Below, one piece after another: positions 14,780-24,802 of a DNA stretch of 64,000 bases. The position numbers were made by a program, and so were the translations under genes. This DNA comes from an uncultured Alphaproteobacteria bacterium (GTDB lineage: Bacteria > Pseudomonadota > Alphaproteobacteria > RF32 > CAG-239). The stretch's first letter is position 1. The number at the start of each line of letters is the position of its first letter. The notes beneath the pieces are model-generated. The model saw nothing but the letters and a program-made list of their open reading frames with translations. It was not told the origin of the DNA and ran no database searches. The DNA lies in assembly GCA_934254585.1 (NCBI GenBank), contig CAKQLF010000006.1:1-64000 (forward strand), read 5' to 3'.

Positions 14780-16441
14780 TTATTTCCGACGTAAGAACGA
14801 TGGAATATCCAGTTCGTCACCCGACAATTCCGGTGTTTCATTTTCATCGGAAGTAAATTTTTCCATTTCATCAGAGTTGTTTTCTGTTTCGTCTTTATTT
14901 TTTTTACGCGCGCGAATACCCATAACACGTTCGATAAATGTAGGTTTTACATCATCACTGCCATCATCTTCCAACGGTAAAGTTTCATTTTCCACCGGTT
15001 TAAAATCTTTAAACACATCGGTATCATACTCTTTAAACAAAACAGGTTCTTCGGATTCATTTACACTTTGAATTGAAGTGCGGCTTGAAAAGGAATCCGC
15101 GTCTTTCGGCGCAATAGAATTAAATTCAATATCGCTGTTGTCTGCGTCATCAGCCTTGTTGGCCGAACTGTTCATAATTGCGCTAAACAATGCAGAAGCC
15201 TGCGGAACTTCAGGTAATTCGTCAGATTTATCTAATGATGCAAAATCTTTATCTAAATTTTCATCAGCTTCCGTTGTTTCTTCACTGATTGTTTCAGTAA
15301 TCAAATCCGGTTCCGATGCAGCTATTTCATCTTCATTAACATCAAGCGAAACCGGTTCGTTTTCGACAGCATCATTCATTTCTATTGTCGGCACAAAAGC
15401 GGAATCATCATAACTTTGGTCAATTAGAGAAGGTTCTTTGGTTTTTGGCAAAACTTCCGGCTGAGGTTTGCCGTCGTTAATTCCCGTAACCACAATGGAA
15501 ACACGAATTTTTCCGGCCAGACTTTCATCATAGCTTGAACCGAAAATAATATTGGCATTATCATCAACTTCTTCTTTAATGATGTTTGCCGCCGCATCAA
15601 TTTCCATAAGCGTAATATCATCGCCGCCGGTGATGTTGATTAGCACCCCTTTGGCACCGTGCATAGTACAGTCATCTAACAACGGATTTGACAAAGCTTG
15701 CTTAGCGGCCTCTTCGGCTCTTTTTTCACCTTCGGCTTCGCCTGTTCCCATTATGGCTTTACCTTTATCCTGCATAATGTTTTTAACATCGGCAAAATCC
15801 AAGTTTATAAGCCCCGGCATCATCATTAAATCGGTGATTGAACGTACACCCGAATAAAGCACATTATCAGCCAACAAAAAAGCATCGGCCAAAGTTGTGT
15901 TTTTATCGGCAATACGGAATAAGTTTTGGTTAGGGATAACAATAATACTGTCAACTTCACTGGTGAAATTAGCCAACGCGCTTTCTGCCGTTTCCATACG
16001 TTTACGTCCCTCAAAAGAGAACGGCTTTGTAACCACGCCAACGGTTAAAATACCTTTTTCTTTGGCAATATGAGCCACAACGGGAGCCGCACCCGAACCG
16101 GTACCGCCACCCATTCCGGCCGTGATAAACACCATATTAACTCCCTCAAGCTCGCGAGCAATTTCTTCTTTAGCTTCTTCGGCGGCAATTTTACCGATTT
16201 CCGGACGTGCACCGGCTCCGAGTCCTTGCGTAATTTCCAGACCCAACTGAATTTTACGACTGGCAGAAGAGTGAGCCAAAGCCTGAGCATCGGTGTTAGC
16301 CACAACAAAATCGACGCCCTCTAAATTTTTGGCAATCATATTATTAACGGCATTTCCGCCGCCACCGCCAACACCAATAACGGCAATACGTGGTTTTAAA
16401 TGTGATACTGTGGTATCGGCAACACCCAATTTAATTGACAT
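14780..16441 (-). CDS. ftsZ: Cell division protein FtsZ
   Basis: The tubulin-like GTPase that polymerises into the division ring. I start at the ATG at 16439-16441 (MSIKLGV), which has GGGAG at good spacing; an upstream TTG overlaps that ribosome site. The 553-residue protein has GVGGGGGNAVNNMI at about 25-38, the tubulin signature GMGGGTGSGAAPV at about 110-122 and the GTPase fold to about residue 320. A long acidic Asp/Glu/Ser-rich linker of about 200 residues follows, and it ends with the conserved FtsA-binding tail DIPSFLRRK. The long linker is typical of alphaproteobacterial FtsZ. It is the last gene of the cluster, 79 bp after ftsA. Confidence 0.97.
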   Translation of the reverse strand: MSIKLGVADTTVSHLKPRIAVIGVGGGGGNAVNNMIAKNLEGVDFVVANTDAQALAHSSASRKIQLGLEITQGLGAGARPEIGKIAAEEAKEEIARELEGVNMVFITAGMGGGTGSGAAPVVAHIAKEKGILTVGVVTKPFSFEGRKRMETAESALANFTSEVDSIIVIPNQNLFRIADKNTTLADAFLLADNVLYSGVRSITDLMMMPGLINLDFADVKNIMQDKGKAIMGTGEAEGEKRAEEAAKQALSNPLLDDCTMHGAKGVLINITGGDDITLMEIDAAANIIKEEVDDNANIIFGSSYDESLAGKIRVSIVVTGINDGKPQPEVLPKTKEPSLIDQSYDDSAFVPTIEMNDAVENEPVSLDVNEDEIAASEPDLITETISEETTEADENLDKDFASLDKSDELPEVPQASALFSAIMNSSANKADDADNSDIEFNSIAPKDADSFSSRTSIQSVNESEEPVLFKEYDTDVFKDFKPVENETLPLEDDGSDDVKPTFIERVMGIRARKKNKDETENNSDEMEKFTSDENETPELSGDELDIPSFLRRK

Positions 16442-16520
16442 CAATTTTTCTCCCAATTAGAAAATTTCACTTATATTAGGTATAAAATAACGGAAATAGA
16501 TTAAGTTTTTCTTACTATTT

Positions 16521-17759
16521 TTAAGAATTTTGGCGTATCCAATTAAAAATTTTAGATAATTTTCCGCCCTCTCCTATCGGACGATTGACAATTTTCTTCG
16601 GTTTGCGCTCCATATTTGTGGTAGCCAAATACAAAAGTCCGAGAGCTGTAGAAAAAGTAGGATTATTTATAATTTCCGGTATCCCCTGAATATTTCGTGG
16701 TCCGCCCAAACGCACTTGCTTATCCAAAATAACCGAGGCCACATCACGAATCCCCGGAAGTTGACTACAGCCTCCGGTTAGCACAACACGATGATTTTGT
16801 CTGTTCTGCAAGCCTTGCTGCGCCAATTTACGGGCCACCATTTCAAAAATTTCTTCAACCCGAGGGGCAATAATTTTTATTAAATCCGAACGATGCATTT
16901 GCCGAATAGAACTATCATCTTCCTCACCCAAAGGATAAACATTTATACTCTCATATTCATCGTGACTCACCAAAAAGGCGCAACCGTGACGATTTTTCAA
17001 ATCTTCGGCGTGGGCAAATGACGTGGTCAACCCTTGCGTTATGTCTTTAGTAATATTTATTCCGCCGACAGGCAAGGTGGAAAAGGCTATCGGAACTCCG
17101 TTTTTGAAAGTGGCAATACTGGTAGTTCCGCCGCCGATATCTATAATCGTTGCTCCATATTCGCGTTCATCTTCAACCAAGCAAGCCATTCCCGAGGCAT
17201 AGGCAGACAACACTTTATTTTCTATATCCAAATGAGCGGCCTCAACCACCGACGACAGATTCTTATATAAAACGTGCGGATACATTCCCAAAAGAATTCC
17301 GGCTGACAATTCTTCACCATAAATATTCATCGGGTCTTTCAAGTCTTCGCCGCCGTCAATTTTATACCCCGTCGGCAGGCAATGAATCAGTTCATTATTT
17401 TCAACATTAACCTTGCTTAAAACCCGTTCTCTGACTTTTATAATATCAACTTCACCGATAGGACGATTTTTTTTCAAGGCAATAGAGGCACTGCGTAAAC
17501 GACTGCTTGTTTTATCACCGGAAACATTAAGAATCACACTATCAATGCGTTCTCCAGCCATTTGTTCTGCCGCTTCAACCGCATTGCAAACAGACATAGT
17601 AGCTTCATTAATATCGGTTATCACTCCGTTTTTAATGCCTTTTGAGGCATTATAGCCATAGCTGACAATATTAATTTTTTTATCTCTGCCGATATGGGCT
17701 ATCAGGCAGCAAACTTTAGAAGATCCAATATCCAACGCGGCAATAGTGGAACGATTCAC
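16521..17759 (-). CDS. ftsA: Cell division protein FtsA
   Basis: An actin-like ATPase that ties FtsZ filaments to the inner membrane. The 412-residue protein starts with GTG (GGGGA upstream), then ALDIGSSKVCCLIAHI (phosphate 1), the 1C domain (SHS2) at about 85-165, ATIIDIGGGTTSIATF (phosphate 2) at about 205-220 and VVLTGGCSQLPGI (adenosine motif) at about 327-339. A C-terminal amphipathic helix LSKIFNWIRQN is the membrane-targeting sequence. It lies between ftsQ and ftsZ, as in most Gram-negatives. Confidence 0.96.
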   Translation of the reverse strand: MNRSTIAALDIGSSKVCCLIAHIGRDKKINIVSYGYNASKGIKNGVITDINEATMSVCNAVEAAEQMAGERIDSVILNVSGDKTSSRLRSASIALKKNRPIGEVDIIKVRERVLSKVNVENNELIHCLPTGYKIDGGEDLKDPMNIYGEELSAGILLGMYPHVLYKNLSSVVEAAHLDIENKVLSAYASGMACLVEDEREYGATIIDIGGGTTSIATFKNGVPIAFSTLPVGGINITKDITQGLTTSFAHAEDLKNRHGCAFLVSHDEYESINVYPLGEEDDSSIRQMHRSDLIKIIAPRVEEIFEMVARKLAQQGLQNRQNHRVVLTGGCSQLPGIRDVASVILDKQVRLGGPRNIQGIPEIINNPTFSTALGLLYLATTNMERKPKKIVNRPIGEGGKLSKIFNWIRQNS

Positions 17760-17794
17760 GGTTAAAATTCCCCAACTTTTCTATTTATTCACAC

Positions 17795-18598
17795 TCAATC
17801 GCTAATATCTTTATTGCTAATTTTAACGATTACCTTATTTTTTAATCTTAAATCAATGAAAGTTAATTTACGTTTAAGAATACCGCGAGTTTTATCTAAT
17901 TTAACTAATTTTTTCCACGCTTCATCGACATCTTGCTCCGGCAACTTAACCGTTATGCCATTAAGCACATCGTCAAAAATTAAGTTCCAACGGCGTTTTG
18001 AAATAAAATTAGCCACCTTGACCCGTGAAAATAAATCACCATCTTTTTCAATTATTTTAAGCAAAGCATTAATATGTTCCGGAGCTTCTTCACCGACAAT
18101 TTGCAAAATATTTTTCTGCGGAACATATTCGGTTTCAATGATTTTTCCATCTTCGTCTATCGGATAAAATTCATTTTGAAATTGCCATATAGATTTAACC
18201 GTCTTTTCTTTAATGCTGATATGTATAATATTTGGAAAATATCGACGGCTGACACTAACTTCCTTAACCCACGGCAAAGACTTAACTCTGTCGCGTATTT
18301 CAGACAAATTGATATTCAGAATATTCTCACCGCGCTGCAGTCCGATAACTCGCAGCACATCTTCTTTAGCCGTCTTACCGCGTCCCTCCAATGTAACATC
18401 GTCAAGCCCCCACCCTGCAGTGGCGGTTTTATTATACAGTTCAACCAACAGCGAATCTATGTGTTTGCTGACCAAATTATGCCTAACCGTGATAACACCG
18501 AAAGTTAAAAGCCAAATGCCGCCAATCAGAATAAAATTCCCTAACAGGCGATATGGCCACAAAACAGGGGCGTATATTTTATTATCAATCGTTCCCAT
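17795..18598 (-). CDS. ftsQ: Cell division protein FtsQ
   Basis: A bitopic inner-membrane scaffold of the divisome that recruits FtsB and FtsL. I start at the ATG at 18596-18598 (MGTIDNKIY), giving 267 residues; a TTG at 18610 is the alternative. One membrane helix (about 20-40) is followed by a POTRA domain (about 65-135, with VLRVIGLQRGENILNINL and LPWVKEVSVSRRYFPN) and the FtsQ-type beta domain. The gene overlaps the murB stop by 14 bp, implying coupling. FtsB, its partner, is encoded at 46467-46784. Confidence 0.92.
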   Translation of the reverse strand: MGTIDNKIYAPVLWPYRLLGNFILIGGIWLLTFGVITVRHNLVSKHIDSLLVELYNKTATAGWGLDDVTLEGRGKTAKEDVLRVIGLQRGENILNINLSEIRDRVKSLPWVKEVSVSRRYFPNIIHISIKEKTVKSIWQFQNEFYPIDEDGKIIETEYVPQKNILQIVGEEAPEHINALLKIIEKDGDLFSRVKVANFISKRRWNLIFDDVLNGITVKLPEQDVDEAWKKLVKLDKTRGILKRKLTFIDLRLKNKVIVKISNKDISD

Positions 18599-19496
18599 TT
18601 TTACGTCCAATTATTTTAACTTCCCAATCCAACGCTACACCGGTTTGCTTTTTAACCAACCGACGAACTTCTTCTCCCAGATTTTCCAAATCGGCGGCAC
18701 TTGCAGTTCCGTCATTAACCATAAAATTGCAATGCACATCTGACAACGACGCTCCGCCTATTTTTAGCTCATTTCCGCCGCTTTGCTTTATCAATTTCCA
18801 AGCCGGCGCATCAGGAGTATTTTTAAATGTTGAACCGGCGGTGCGAACTCCTTGCGGCTGACGTTCTTTTCGATATAAGAAATTATCGTTTATAATTTTT
18901 TCGATTTGCGCCGCCGGAGTTTTTTTGGTTTTTAACGACAATTCCAAAACAATCCAATCTTCAGGAAAATCGCTGTTTCGATATGAGAAATTAAAATCCG
19001 CCGGTAAAACCTCAAAAATATCACCCTTGCTGTTCATAACTTTGGCTTTTAGCAAAACCTGCGCCAAATCAGAGCCGAAACATCCGGCATTAGAGCGAAC
19101 CAAACCGCCTATACTCCCCGGAATGGAACAGATAAATTCCAATCCGCCAAGTTCATTTTCCAACAGAATATTTTTCAAAGCAAAATTTTTAAATCCGCCG
19201 CCAATATTCAAAACTTCATTTTCTATTTTGTACTCAGCAAAAGCGGAAGAGCCTAATTTTATCACCGCGCCCGCTATTCCACCATCACGAACAAGTAAAT
19301 TAGAGCCGCCGCCCAAAATAAAAACCGGTAAATTTTCAGGTTTTTGTTTTAGAAAATTTTGTAAATCTTTTTCATCTTTCGGCAAAAACAAGACATCAGC
19401 CGGCCCGCCGACATTCAGCCACACATATTTTTTCAGCGGTTCGTTAAATTTGTATTCGCCTCTGACTTGAGGTAAATTTTGCTTATCTGTAACCAT
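18585..19496 (-). CDS. murB: UDP-N-acetylenolpyruvoylglucosamine reductase
   Basis: The FAD enzyme that reduces UDP-GlcNAc-enolpyruvate to UDP-MurNAc in peptidoglycan synthesis. In its 303 residues it shows the FAD-binding FILGGGSNLLVRDGGI at about 55-70, SIPGSIGGLVRSNAGCFG at about 119-136, with the conserved Tyr/Arg region SYRNSDFPED. It also has GVRTAGSTFKN (catalytic Ser) at about 215-225 and a C-terminal Glu-containing LDWEVKIIG. The ATG overlaps the ftsW stop by one base, a sign of translational coupling. Normal length for the type I enzyme. Confidence 0.96.
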   Translation of the reverse strand: MVTDKQNLPQVRGEYKFNEPLKKYVWLNVGGPADVLFLPKDEKDLQNFLKQKPENLPVFILGGGSNLLVRDGGIAGAVIKLGSSAFAEYKIENEVLNIGGGFKNFALKNILLENELGGLEFICSIPGSIGGLVRSNAGCFGSDLAQVLLKAKVMNSKGDIFEVLPADFNFSYRNSDFPEDWIVLELSLKTKKTPAAQIEKIINDNFLYRKERQPQGVRTAGSTFKNTPDAPAWKLIKQSGGNELKIGGASLSDVHCNFMVNDGTASAADLENLGEEVRRLVKKQTGVALDWEVKIIGRKNGND

Positions 19497-20626
19497 TAGA
19501 ACATATCCTTATCCTCAGAAGCCGTATTTTTGCGCGTTATGGCCAACAACATACCAACTTCAATAGCCGTCCCCAACAATGACGAACCTCCATAAGAAAT
19601 AAACGGAAGTGTCATACCTTTTGTCGGAATAATATGCAACGAGGACGCCATATTTACAAAAGCCTGCAATCCTAAAGAAGCGGCCAAACCCACTTCGGCA
19701 TACATCACAAACAAATTACTTTCTTTAATTGCCAGTTTCAGAGAGCGAATGACAATTATCGAAAATAAAATGATAATCACCAAGCACAACCACACTCCGT
19801 ATTCTTCACCGGCAACGGCAAAAACAAAGTCGGTGTGCGCGTCGGGAATAGTCAACTTTACAGTTCCCTCTCCCGGGCCTTTTCCCACCAAATTGCCATT
19901 CTGAAAAGCTTCCATTGCCCTATTGATTTGATAACTTGTTTCATCACTGCCATATAAAAACTGATCTACTCTGGCGCGAAAGTGAGGATAGGTAAAATAT
20001 AAAACAAACAAAGACATTATACCGCCGGCAATTCCGACTCCGACAACCATCCACGGCAATCCGGCCAAAAACAACTGCAAACCGAAAACAGAGGTAATCA
20101 GAGCCGACATTCCGATGTCGGGCTGACAAAGCAAAACACCCAAAATCAGCAAATATGCTCCGATTGAAATCCACATTCCGGGGAAATAATCATATTTTTT
20201 ACCACAATCCAATAGCCAAGCAGTAAGAACAATAAAAATCGGTTTCATCAATTCCGATGACTGCAAGGAAAACCCTAAAATATGCAGCCAACGACGAGCA
20301 CCTTTGGTTTCAAAACCAAAAAACAAGGTCATAATCAGCAACATAAAAAGCACGACAAAACCAATTATTGAGATGCGGCGGATAGTTTTCAGGCTAAACA
20401 AAGACAAGCCAAGCATCACTCCCACAGAAAGCACCACAAATTTTACTTGTTTTCGCACCAAGGCAAAGTCATCAAGATTTAATTTTCGCGACACGGCAGG
20501 ACTGGCTGTCACGTCCAAAATAACCCCAATAATCAACAACGCCATAGACACAAAAAGCGTAACTTTATCAACAGTCCACAGCCATTTTACAATAGCGTTA
20601 TGACTTTGCCGCGAAAAATTAACCAT
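19496..20626 (-). CDS. ftsW: Septal peptidoglycan polymerase FtsW
   Basis: A SEDS-family glycosyltransferase that polymerises lipid II at the septum. The 376-residue protein has about ten membrane helices and the family signatures KGARRWLHILGFSLQSSELMK at about 108-128 and GEGTVKLTIPDAHTDFVFA at about 257-275 with the catalytic Asp. It also has LPFISYGGSSLLGTAIEVG near the C-terminus. It lies 11 bp after mraY and is directly followed by murB. In most Proteobacteria murD, murG and murC flank ftsW; none of them is present here. Confidence 0.95.
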   Translation of the reverse strand: MVNFSRQSHNAIVKWLWTVDKVTLFVSMALLIIGVILDVTASPAVSRKLNLDDFALVRKQVKFVVLSVGVMLGLSLFSLKTIRRISIIGFVVLFMLLIMTLFFGFETKGARRWLHILGFSLQSSELMKPIFIVLTAWLLDCGKKYDYFPGMWISIGAYLLILGVLLCQPDIGMSALITSVFGLQLFLAGLPWMVVGVGIAGGIMSLFVLYFTYPHFRARVDQFLYGSDETSYQINRAMEAFQNGNLVGKGPGEGTVKLTIPDAHTDFVFAVAGEEYGVWLCLVIIILFSIIVIRSLKLAIKESNLFVMYAEVGLAASLGLQAFVNMASSLHIIPTKGMTLPFISYGGSSLLGTAIEVGMLLAITRKNTASEDKDMF

Positions 20627-20637
20627 TATCCCTCACC

Positions 20638-21681
20638 TTATAAAAATGCCAAAACGCCAAATGCCGCCAAAAACAGAGCCGCCAACCAAAAGCTCAACAC
20701 AACTTTTTTTTCTGACCATCCCAACTGTTCAAAATGATGATGCAGCGGAGCCATTTTAAAGAAGCGTTTTCCGGTCTTTTTGAAATATACAACTTGAATC
20801 ATCACCGAAACGGTTTCCGTAACAAAAACACCGCCGACAATTGCCAATAAAATTTCGTGTTTAGTCATAACGGCAATCGCACCTAAAATTGCCCCCAAAG
20901 CCAAAGAACCGGTATCCCCCATAAAAACTTTTGCTTTAGGCTTGTTGAAATACAAAAATCCCAAACAAGAACCAATTAAGGCGGCGCACACTATTGCAAT
21001 TTCGCCGCACCGAGGTATAAAAAACATATTATAATCAACGGCATTGGCAATTCCGCAATAATATGCAACCACCATAAACACCGTAAAAGAAATAATCAAC
21101 AACCCTGAGGCCAAGCCGTCTAATCCATCACTTAAATTAACAGCATTTGAAGTTCCGGAAATAACCACAACGGCAAAAGGAATATACAGCCACGATAAAT
21201 TAAGACAAAACTCTTTGGCATAAGGGAAAAACAACGTAGTATTCAAATCTTTCGGTGTTGCCGCCGTAATAATACTAGCTGCAACCAAGGCCGTTAAAAA
21301 CTGCAGAAACAATTTCATTCTGGCCGTCATAGCATTTGAATTTTGACGTTTTACTTTCCAATAATCATCAACAAAACCCGTCGCGCCATACATTATCAAT
21401 ATGAGCAAACTGACCCATACAAAATGATATTTGATATTAGCACACAAAACTATGGAGAGAATCGAGGTAAAAAGTATTAATAATCCACCCATTGTCGGAG
21501 TGCCTTTTTTAGTTTTTAAATGTGACTGAGGGCCATCAGAACGAATTGGCTGTCCGGTTTTTTGATGTTTATGCAGCAAGTTTATAAGCGGCTGTCCCAA
21601 CAACAAGCTCAATATTAAAGACAAAGCAAAAGCCAATTCGGCACGCAACGCAACAGACCAATCCGTGATTAATGTAAGCAT
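20638..21681 (-). CDS. mraY: Phospho-N-acetylmuramoyl-pentapeptide transferase
   Basis: An integral membrane enzyme that makes lipid I by moving phospho-MurNAc-pentapeptide to undecaprenyl phosphate. The 347-residue protein has ten membrane helices. The motifs are TPTMGGLLIL at about 61-70, the catalytic Asp pair in GFVDDYWKVK at about 101-110, NAVNLSDGLDGLASGL at about 179-194, FMGDTGSLALGAILG at about 253-267 and the C-terminal APLHHHFEQLGW at about 307-318. The ATG has GAGGGG at good spacing. It is the first gene of the condensed division cluster in this window. Confidence 0.97.
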   Translation of the reverse strand: MLTLITDWSVALRAELAFALSLILSLLLGQPLINLLHKHQKTGQPIRSDGPQSHLKTKKGTPTMGGLLILFTSILSIVLCANIKYHFVWVSLLILIMYGATGFVDDYWKVKRQNSNAMTARMKLFLQFLTALVAASIITAATPKDLNTTLFFPYAKEFCLNLSWLYIPFAVVVISGTSNAVNLSDGLDGLASGLLIISFTVFMVVAYYCGIANAVDYNMFFIPRCGEIAIVCAALIGSCLGFLYFNKPKAKVFMGDTGSLALGAILGAIAVMTKHEILLAIVGGVFVTETVSVMIQVVYFKKTGKRFFKMAPLHHHFEQLGWSEKKVVLSFWLAALFLAAFGVLAFL

Positions 21682-21820
21682 ATTTTACCCCTCTATTATT
21701 TTTTTCTTTAATTTATATGGAATATATAAAATAAGTCTTAAAAAGAGAATAAATTCTATTTAAATTTACGAGAATTTTACTATTATGTTGATAACTTTGT
21801 TTTGAGTTAAGGAGAAAACA

Positions 21821-22591
21821 ATGAAAACATTACCTTTTTTATTATCTGCTTTGCTAGCCTACAGCACCTGTTTGAACGTTTATGCCGATGATTTTACCGA
21901 CGAAACGTCCGATGACGATATTTTTGCCGACACCGATACAAATGTTTCCAAACAAAACACGCAAACAGCAAATAAAACTTTATCCGCTTTTATCTCCAGT
22001 AGACTACCGGCCTCATCAGCCAAAAACATTGAAAATGCCGAAAAGGTTTTTTGTTATACGGTAGATTATGCCCAAGCCGATTATTCCGGATATACCATCA
22101 ACGATTTAGCCATAACCGGCTCGTGTGGAGAACTTTCAGCTGACGGGAAGAATCTCATAAAAGATATGCTTTTAAACAATAATTTGGTATTTTCCACAGC
22201 TACCGACAGTTGCAATATAAATCCAAGAATTTTACTTCGCTACATAAACGGAATTGATTCAACCGACATTTTATTGTCTGCTCCTTGTCACTCCTTAACA
22301 TTTTTCCACGGACGAGACATTTCAACCTTAAACGCCGCACCGGGAAAAGATATTGTAGAGCAAATTGTCAGCACCTATTCATCTTTGAGTGAAAAATTTC
22401 TTTCTCCCGCACTTTTAGGGCAAATGGTTCCCAACGGACAAGTTTTGACGCAAGACCAAAAAGAAATTGTAAGAAAAATAAACACCATAGAATCACCAAA
22501 AAAATGGAGTAAAAAACAAACCACAAACACAACAGCTCAAACACCGGCCGCAACAAAACCGACTCCCAAAGGTTGGAATAAGCTAAAGTAA
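21821..22591 (+). CDS. Secreted or periplasmic protein of unknown function
   Basis: A 256-residue protein with a signal peptide (about residues 1-22, cut near NVYA-DDF). An Asp/Glu/Thr-rich stretch follows, then a domain with four Cys (VFCYTVDYAQADY, GSCGELS, DSCNINPR, APCHSLTFF) that could form two disulfides. The C-terminal tail is Thr/Pro/Lys-rich. The start has AAGGAG at good spacing. It is transcribed divergently from mraY and sits upstream of the ATP synthase operon without overlap. I recognise no family; a folded, disulfide-bonded periplasmic role is inferred. Confidence 0.75.
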   Translation: MKTLPFLLSALLAYSTCLNVYADDFTDETSDDDIFADTDTNVSKQNTQTANKTLSAFISSRLPASSAKNIENAEKVFCYTVDYAQADYSGYTINDLAITGSCGELSADGKNLIKDMLLNNNLVFSTATDSCNINPRILLRYINGIDSTDILLSAPCHSLTFFHGRDISTLNAAPGKDIVEQIVSTYSSLSEKFLSPALLGQMVPNGQVLTQDQKEIVRKINTIESPKKWSKKQTTNTTAQTPAATKPTPKGWNKLK

Positions 22592-22693
22592 GCATTTTGC
22601 AAAAAAACTGTTGATTATTTGCTCGTTTACTTGATATATTGAATATAATTTTATATTTGTAAAACAGTTAATGTGTTTTGAAAAGAGATTGAA

Positions 22694-23248
22694 GTGAACA
22701 AAGGTTCTAAGCTTAAAAATGCTATTTTATATGCAACCTCGCTATATGAGGGGGCTGTTTTGTGCAAAAAACTGTCGGAAACTCATAAAGATGTTGACAC
22801 GCTTTTGCAGCTTTTAGCCGCAGGTTTTAAAGACTTTAGCTTGTTGAATAACCCGACTTGGCCTTTAGAAGCCAAAAAGCAGCTTGTTGATGCTTTGGCC
22901 GACAAAATAAAATTAGGCACACCGATTATCAATACCCTGAAAATATTGATTGAAAATCGTAAAATTGATATATTACCTTTAATTTTACGGCAGTTTAAAG
23001 AAGTTTATAACGCCAAGCAAAATATTGCTGAGATAGATGTTGAGACGGTAACTGATTTGTCGGAACTTCAAGACGAAAAACTAAAACAAAAACTTTCCAA
23101 TCTTTTTAAGAAAAATATTGTCGTTAATTACCACAAAAACCCTGATATTTTAGGCGGTTTGGTAATAAAATGCGGCACAGTGCTGATTGATTGTTCTATT
23201 AAACATCAATTAGACAGTTTAGAACAGCTGATGAAAGGGACAAAATAA
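22694..23248 (+). CDS. atpH: ATP synthase F1 subunit delta
   Basis: Peripheral stalk subunit linking F1 to the membrane part. The 184-residue protein starts with GTG (weak AGAG upstream) and shows the OSCP/delta pattern: helical N-terminal ATSLYEGAV, DFSLLNNPTWPLEAKKQLV in the middle, and the C-terminal ILGGLVIKCGTVLIDCSIKHQLDSL signature, which closes the family. It is the first gene of atpHAGDC. The Fo genes (atpB, E, F) are not in the window, the split usual for alphaproteobacteria. Confidence 0.93.
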   Translation: MNKGSKLKNAILYATSLYEGAVLCKKLSETHKDVDTLLQLLAAGFKDFSLLNNPTWPLEAKKQLVDALADKIKLGTPIINTLKILIENRKIDILPLILRQFKEVYNAKQNIAEIDVETVTDLSELQDEKLKQKLSNLFKKNIVVNYHKNPDILGGLVIKCGTVLIDCSIKHQLDSLEQLMKGTK

Positions 23249-24802
23249 ATGTCTGTACAGGCAAGCGAAATATCTTCTATATTAAAAGAAAAAATCGCCG
23301 ACTTTGATTTATCTACCGATATGTCAGAAGTTGGCCGTGTCCTTTCTGTGGGTGATGGTATTGCTCATATATATGGACTGGATAAAGTTCAACTAAATGA
23401 AATGGTTGAATTTTCCAACGGCGTAAAAGGAATGGCCTTAAACTTAGAGGAAGACAGTGTCAGCGTGGTGCTGTTTGGCTCTGATGAAGGTATTAAAGAA
23501 GGCGATACCGTTAAAAGAACAGATAAAATTGTGAGCGTGCCGGTTGGCAAGGCTTTGTTGGGACGCGTGGTTGACGCTTTAGGCAATCCGATTGACGGAA
23601 TGGGAAGCATCAAGGCTGAACAGTTTAGCAACGCCGAAGTGAAAGCTCCGGGAATTATTCCGAGAAAAAGCGTGCACGAGCCTGTTCAAACCGGTTTGAA
23701 GGCCATTGATTCGCTTATTCCTATCGGACGTGGACAACGTGAGTTAATCATCGGTGACAGACAGACTGGTAAAACCTCGATTATTGTCGATACCATCATT
23801 AACCAAAAACGCACTAATGATATGGCTAAAAACGACAGTGAAAAACTGTTCTGCATTTATGTAGCTGTGGGACAAAAACGTTCGTCAGTGGCTCAGGTTG
23901 TTAAAACTTTGCGTGATTATGGTGCTATGGATTACACCATTGTTGTGGCCGCCACAGCGTCTGAGGCAGCTCCGTTGCAATTTATTGCCCCTTATGCCGG
24001 AACAGCTATGGGTGAATATTTCCGCGACAATGGTATGCACGCCGTTATCTTTTATGATGACTTATCTAAACAAGCCACGGCCTATCGCCAAATGTCTTTG
24101 TTAATCCGCCGTCCGCCTGGACGTGAGGCTTATCCGGGTGATGTGTTCTATTTGCACTCACGTTTATTGGAGCGCGCGGCCAAAATGAATGACAAATACG
24201 GCTCGGGTTCGTTGACGGCTATGCCGGTGATTGAAACTCAAGCCGGAGATGTTTCGGCTTATATTCCGACTAACGTGATTTCTATTACCGATGGTCAAAT
24301 CTTTTTGGAAACAAGTTTATTCTATCAAGGTATCAGACCTGCCGTGAACGTTGGTATTTCTGTGTCGCGTGTTGGTTCTGCCGCTCAAATTAAGGCAATG
24401 AAACAAGTGGCCGGAACAATGAAATTGGATTTGGCTCAATATCGTGAAATGGCTGCATTTGCGCAATTTTCGGCTGATTTGGATAAATCGACCCGTCGTT
24501 TATTGGATAAAGGCTCGAAACTGACTGAATTGCTTAAACAGCCCGTACACGAACCAATGGCCACTGAAGAAGAAGTTGTTTCAATCTTTTCGGGTGTTCG
24601 CGGGTATCTCAGCCAAATTGACGTAGCTGAAATTAAAACTTTTGAGCAAGAAAGCTTAAAAGAAATGAAAGCAAGCCATCCGGAATATTTAGATGAAATT
24701 CGCGAAAAGAAAATTATTTCTCCTGAATTGGAAACTAAACTCGGCGAATTTTACTGCCAATTCACTGAAACTTTTCTAAAAAAACAAGATAAGGCGGCGT
24801 AA
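23249..24802 (+). CDS. atpA: ATP synthase F1 subunit alpha
   Basis: Non-catalytic nucleotide-binding subunit of the alpha3-beta3 hexamer. The 517-residue protein has an N-terminal beta-barrel, Walker A GDRQTGKTS at about 169-177, the AIDSLIPIGRGQRELIIGD lead-in, and the signature PAVNVGISVSRVGSAAQ at about 366-382 with the arginine finger region. The ATG immediately follows the atpH stop, so translation is coupled. C-terminal helices are slightly longer than in E. coli. Confidence 0.98.
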   Translation: MSVQASEISSILKEKIADFDLSTDMSEVGRVLSVGDGIAHIYGLDKVQLNEMVEFSNGVKGMALNLEEDSVSVVLFGSDEGIKEGDTVKRTDKIVSVPVGKALLGRVVDALGNPIDGMGSIKAEQFSNAEVKAPGIIPRKSVHEPVQTGLKAIDSLIPIGRGQRELIIGDRQTGKTSIIVDTIINQKRTNDMAKNDSEKLFCIYVAVGQKRSSVAQVVKTLRDYGAMDYTIVVAATASEAAPLQFIAPYAGTAMGEYFRDNGMHAVIFYDDLSKQATAYRQMSLLIRRPPGREAYPGDVFYLHSRLLERAAKMNDKYGSGSLTAMPVIETQAGDVSAYIPTNVISITDGQIFLETSLFYQGIRPAVNVGISVSRVGSAAQIKAMKQVAGTMKLDLAQYREMAAFAQFSADLDKSTRRLLDKGSKLTELLKQPVHEPMATEEEVVSIFSGVRGYLSQIDVAEIKTFEQESLKEMKASHPEYLDEIREKKIISPELETKLGEFYCQFTETFLKKQDKAA

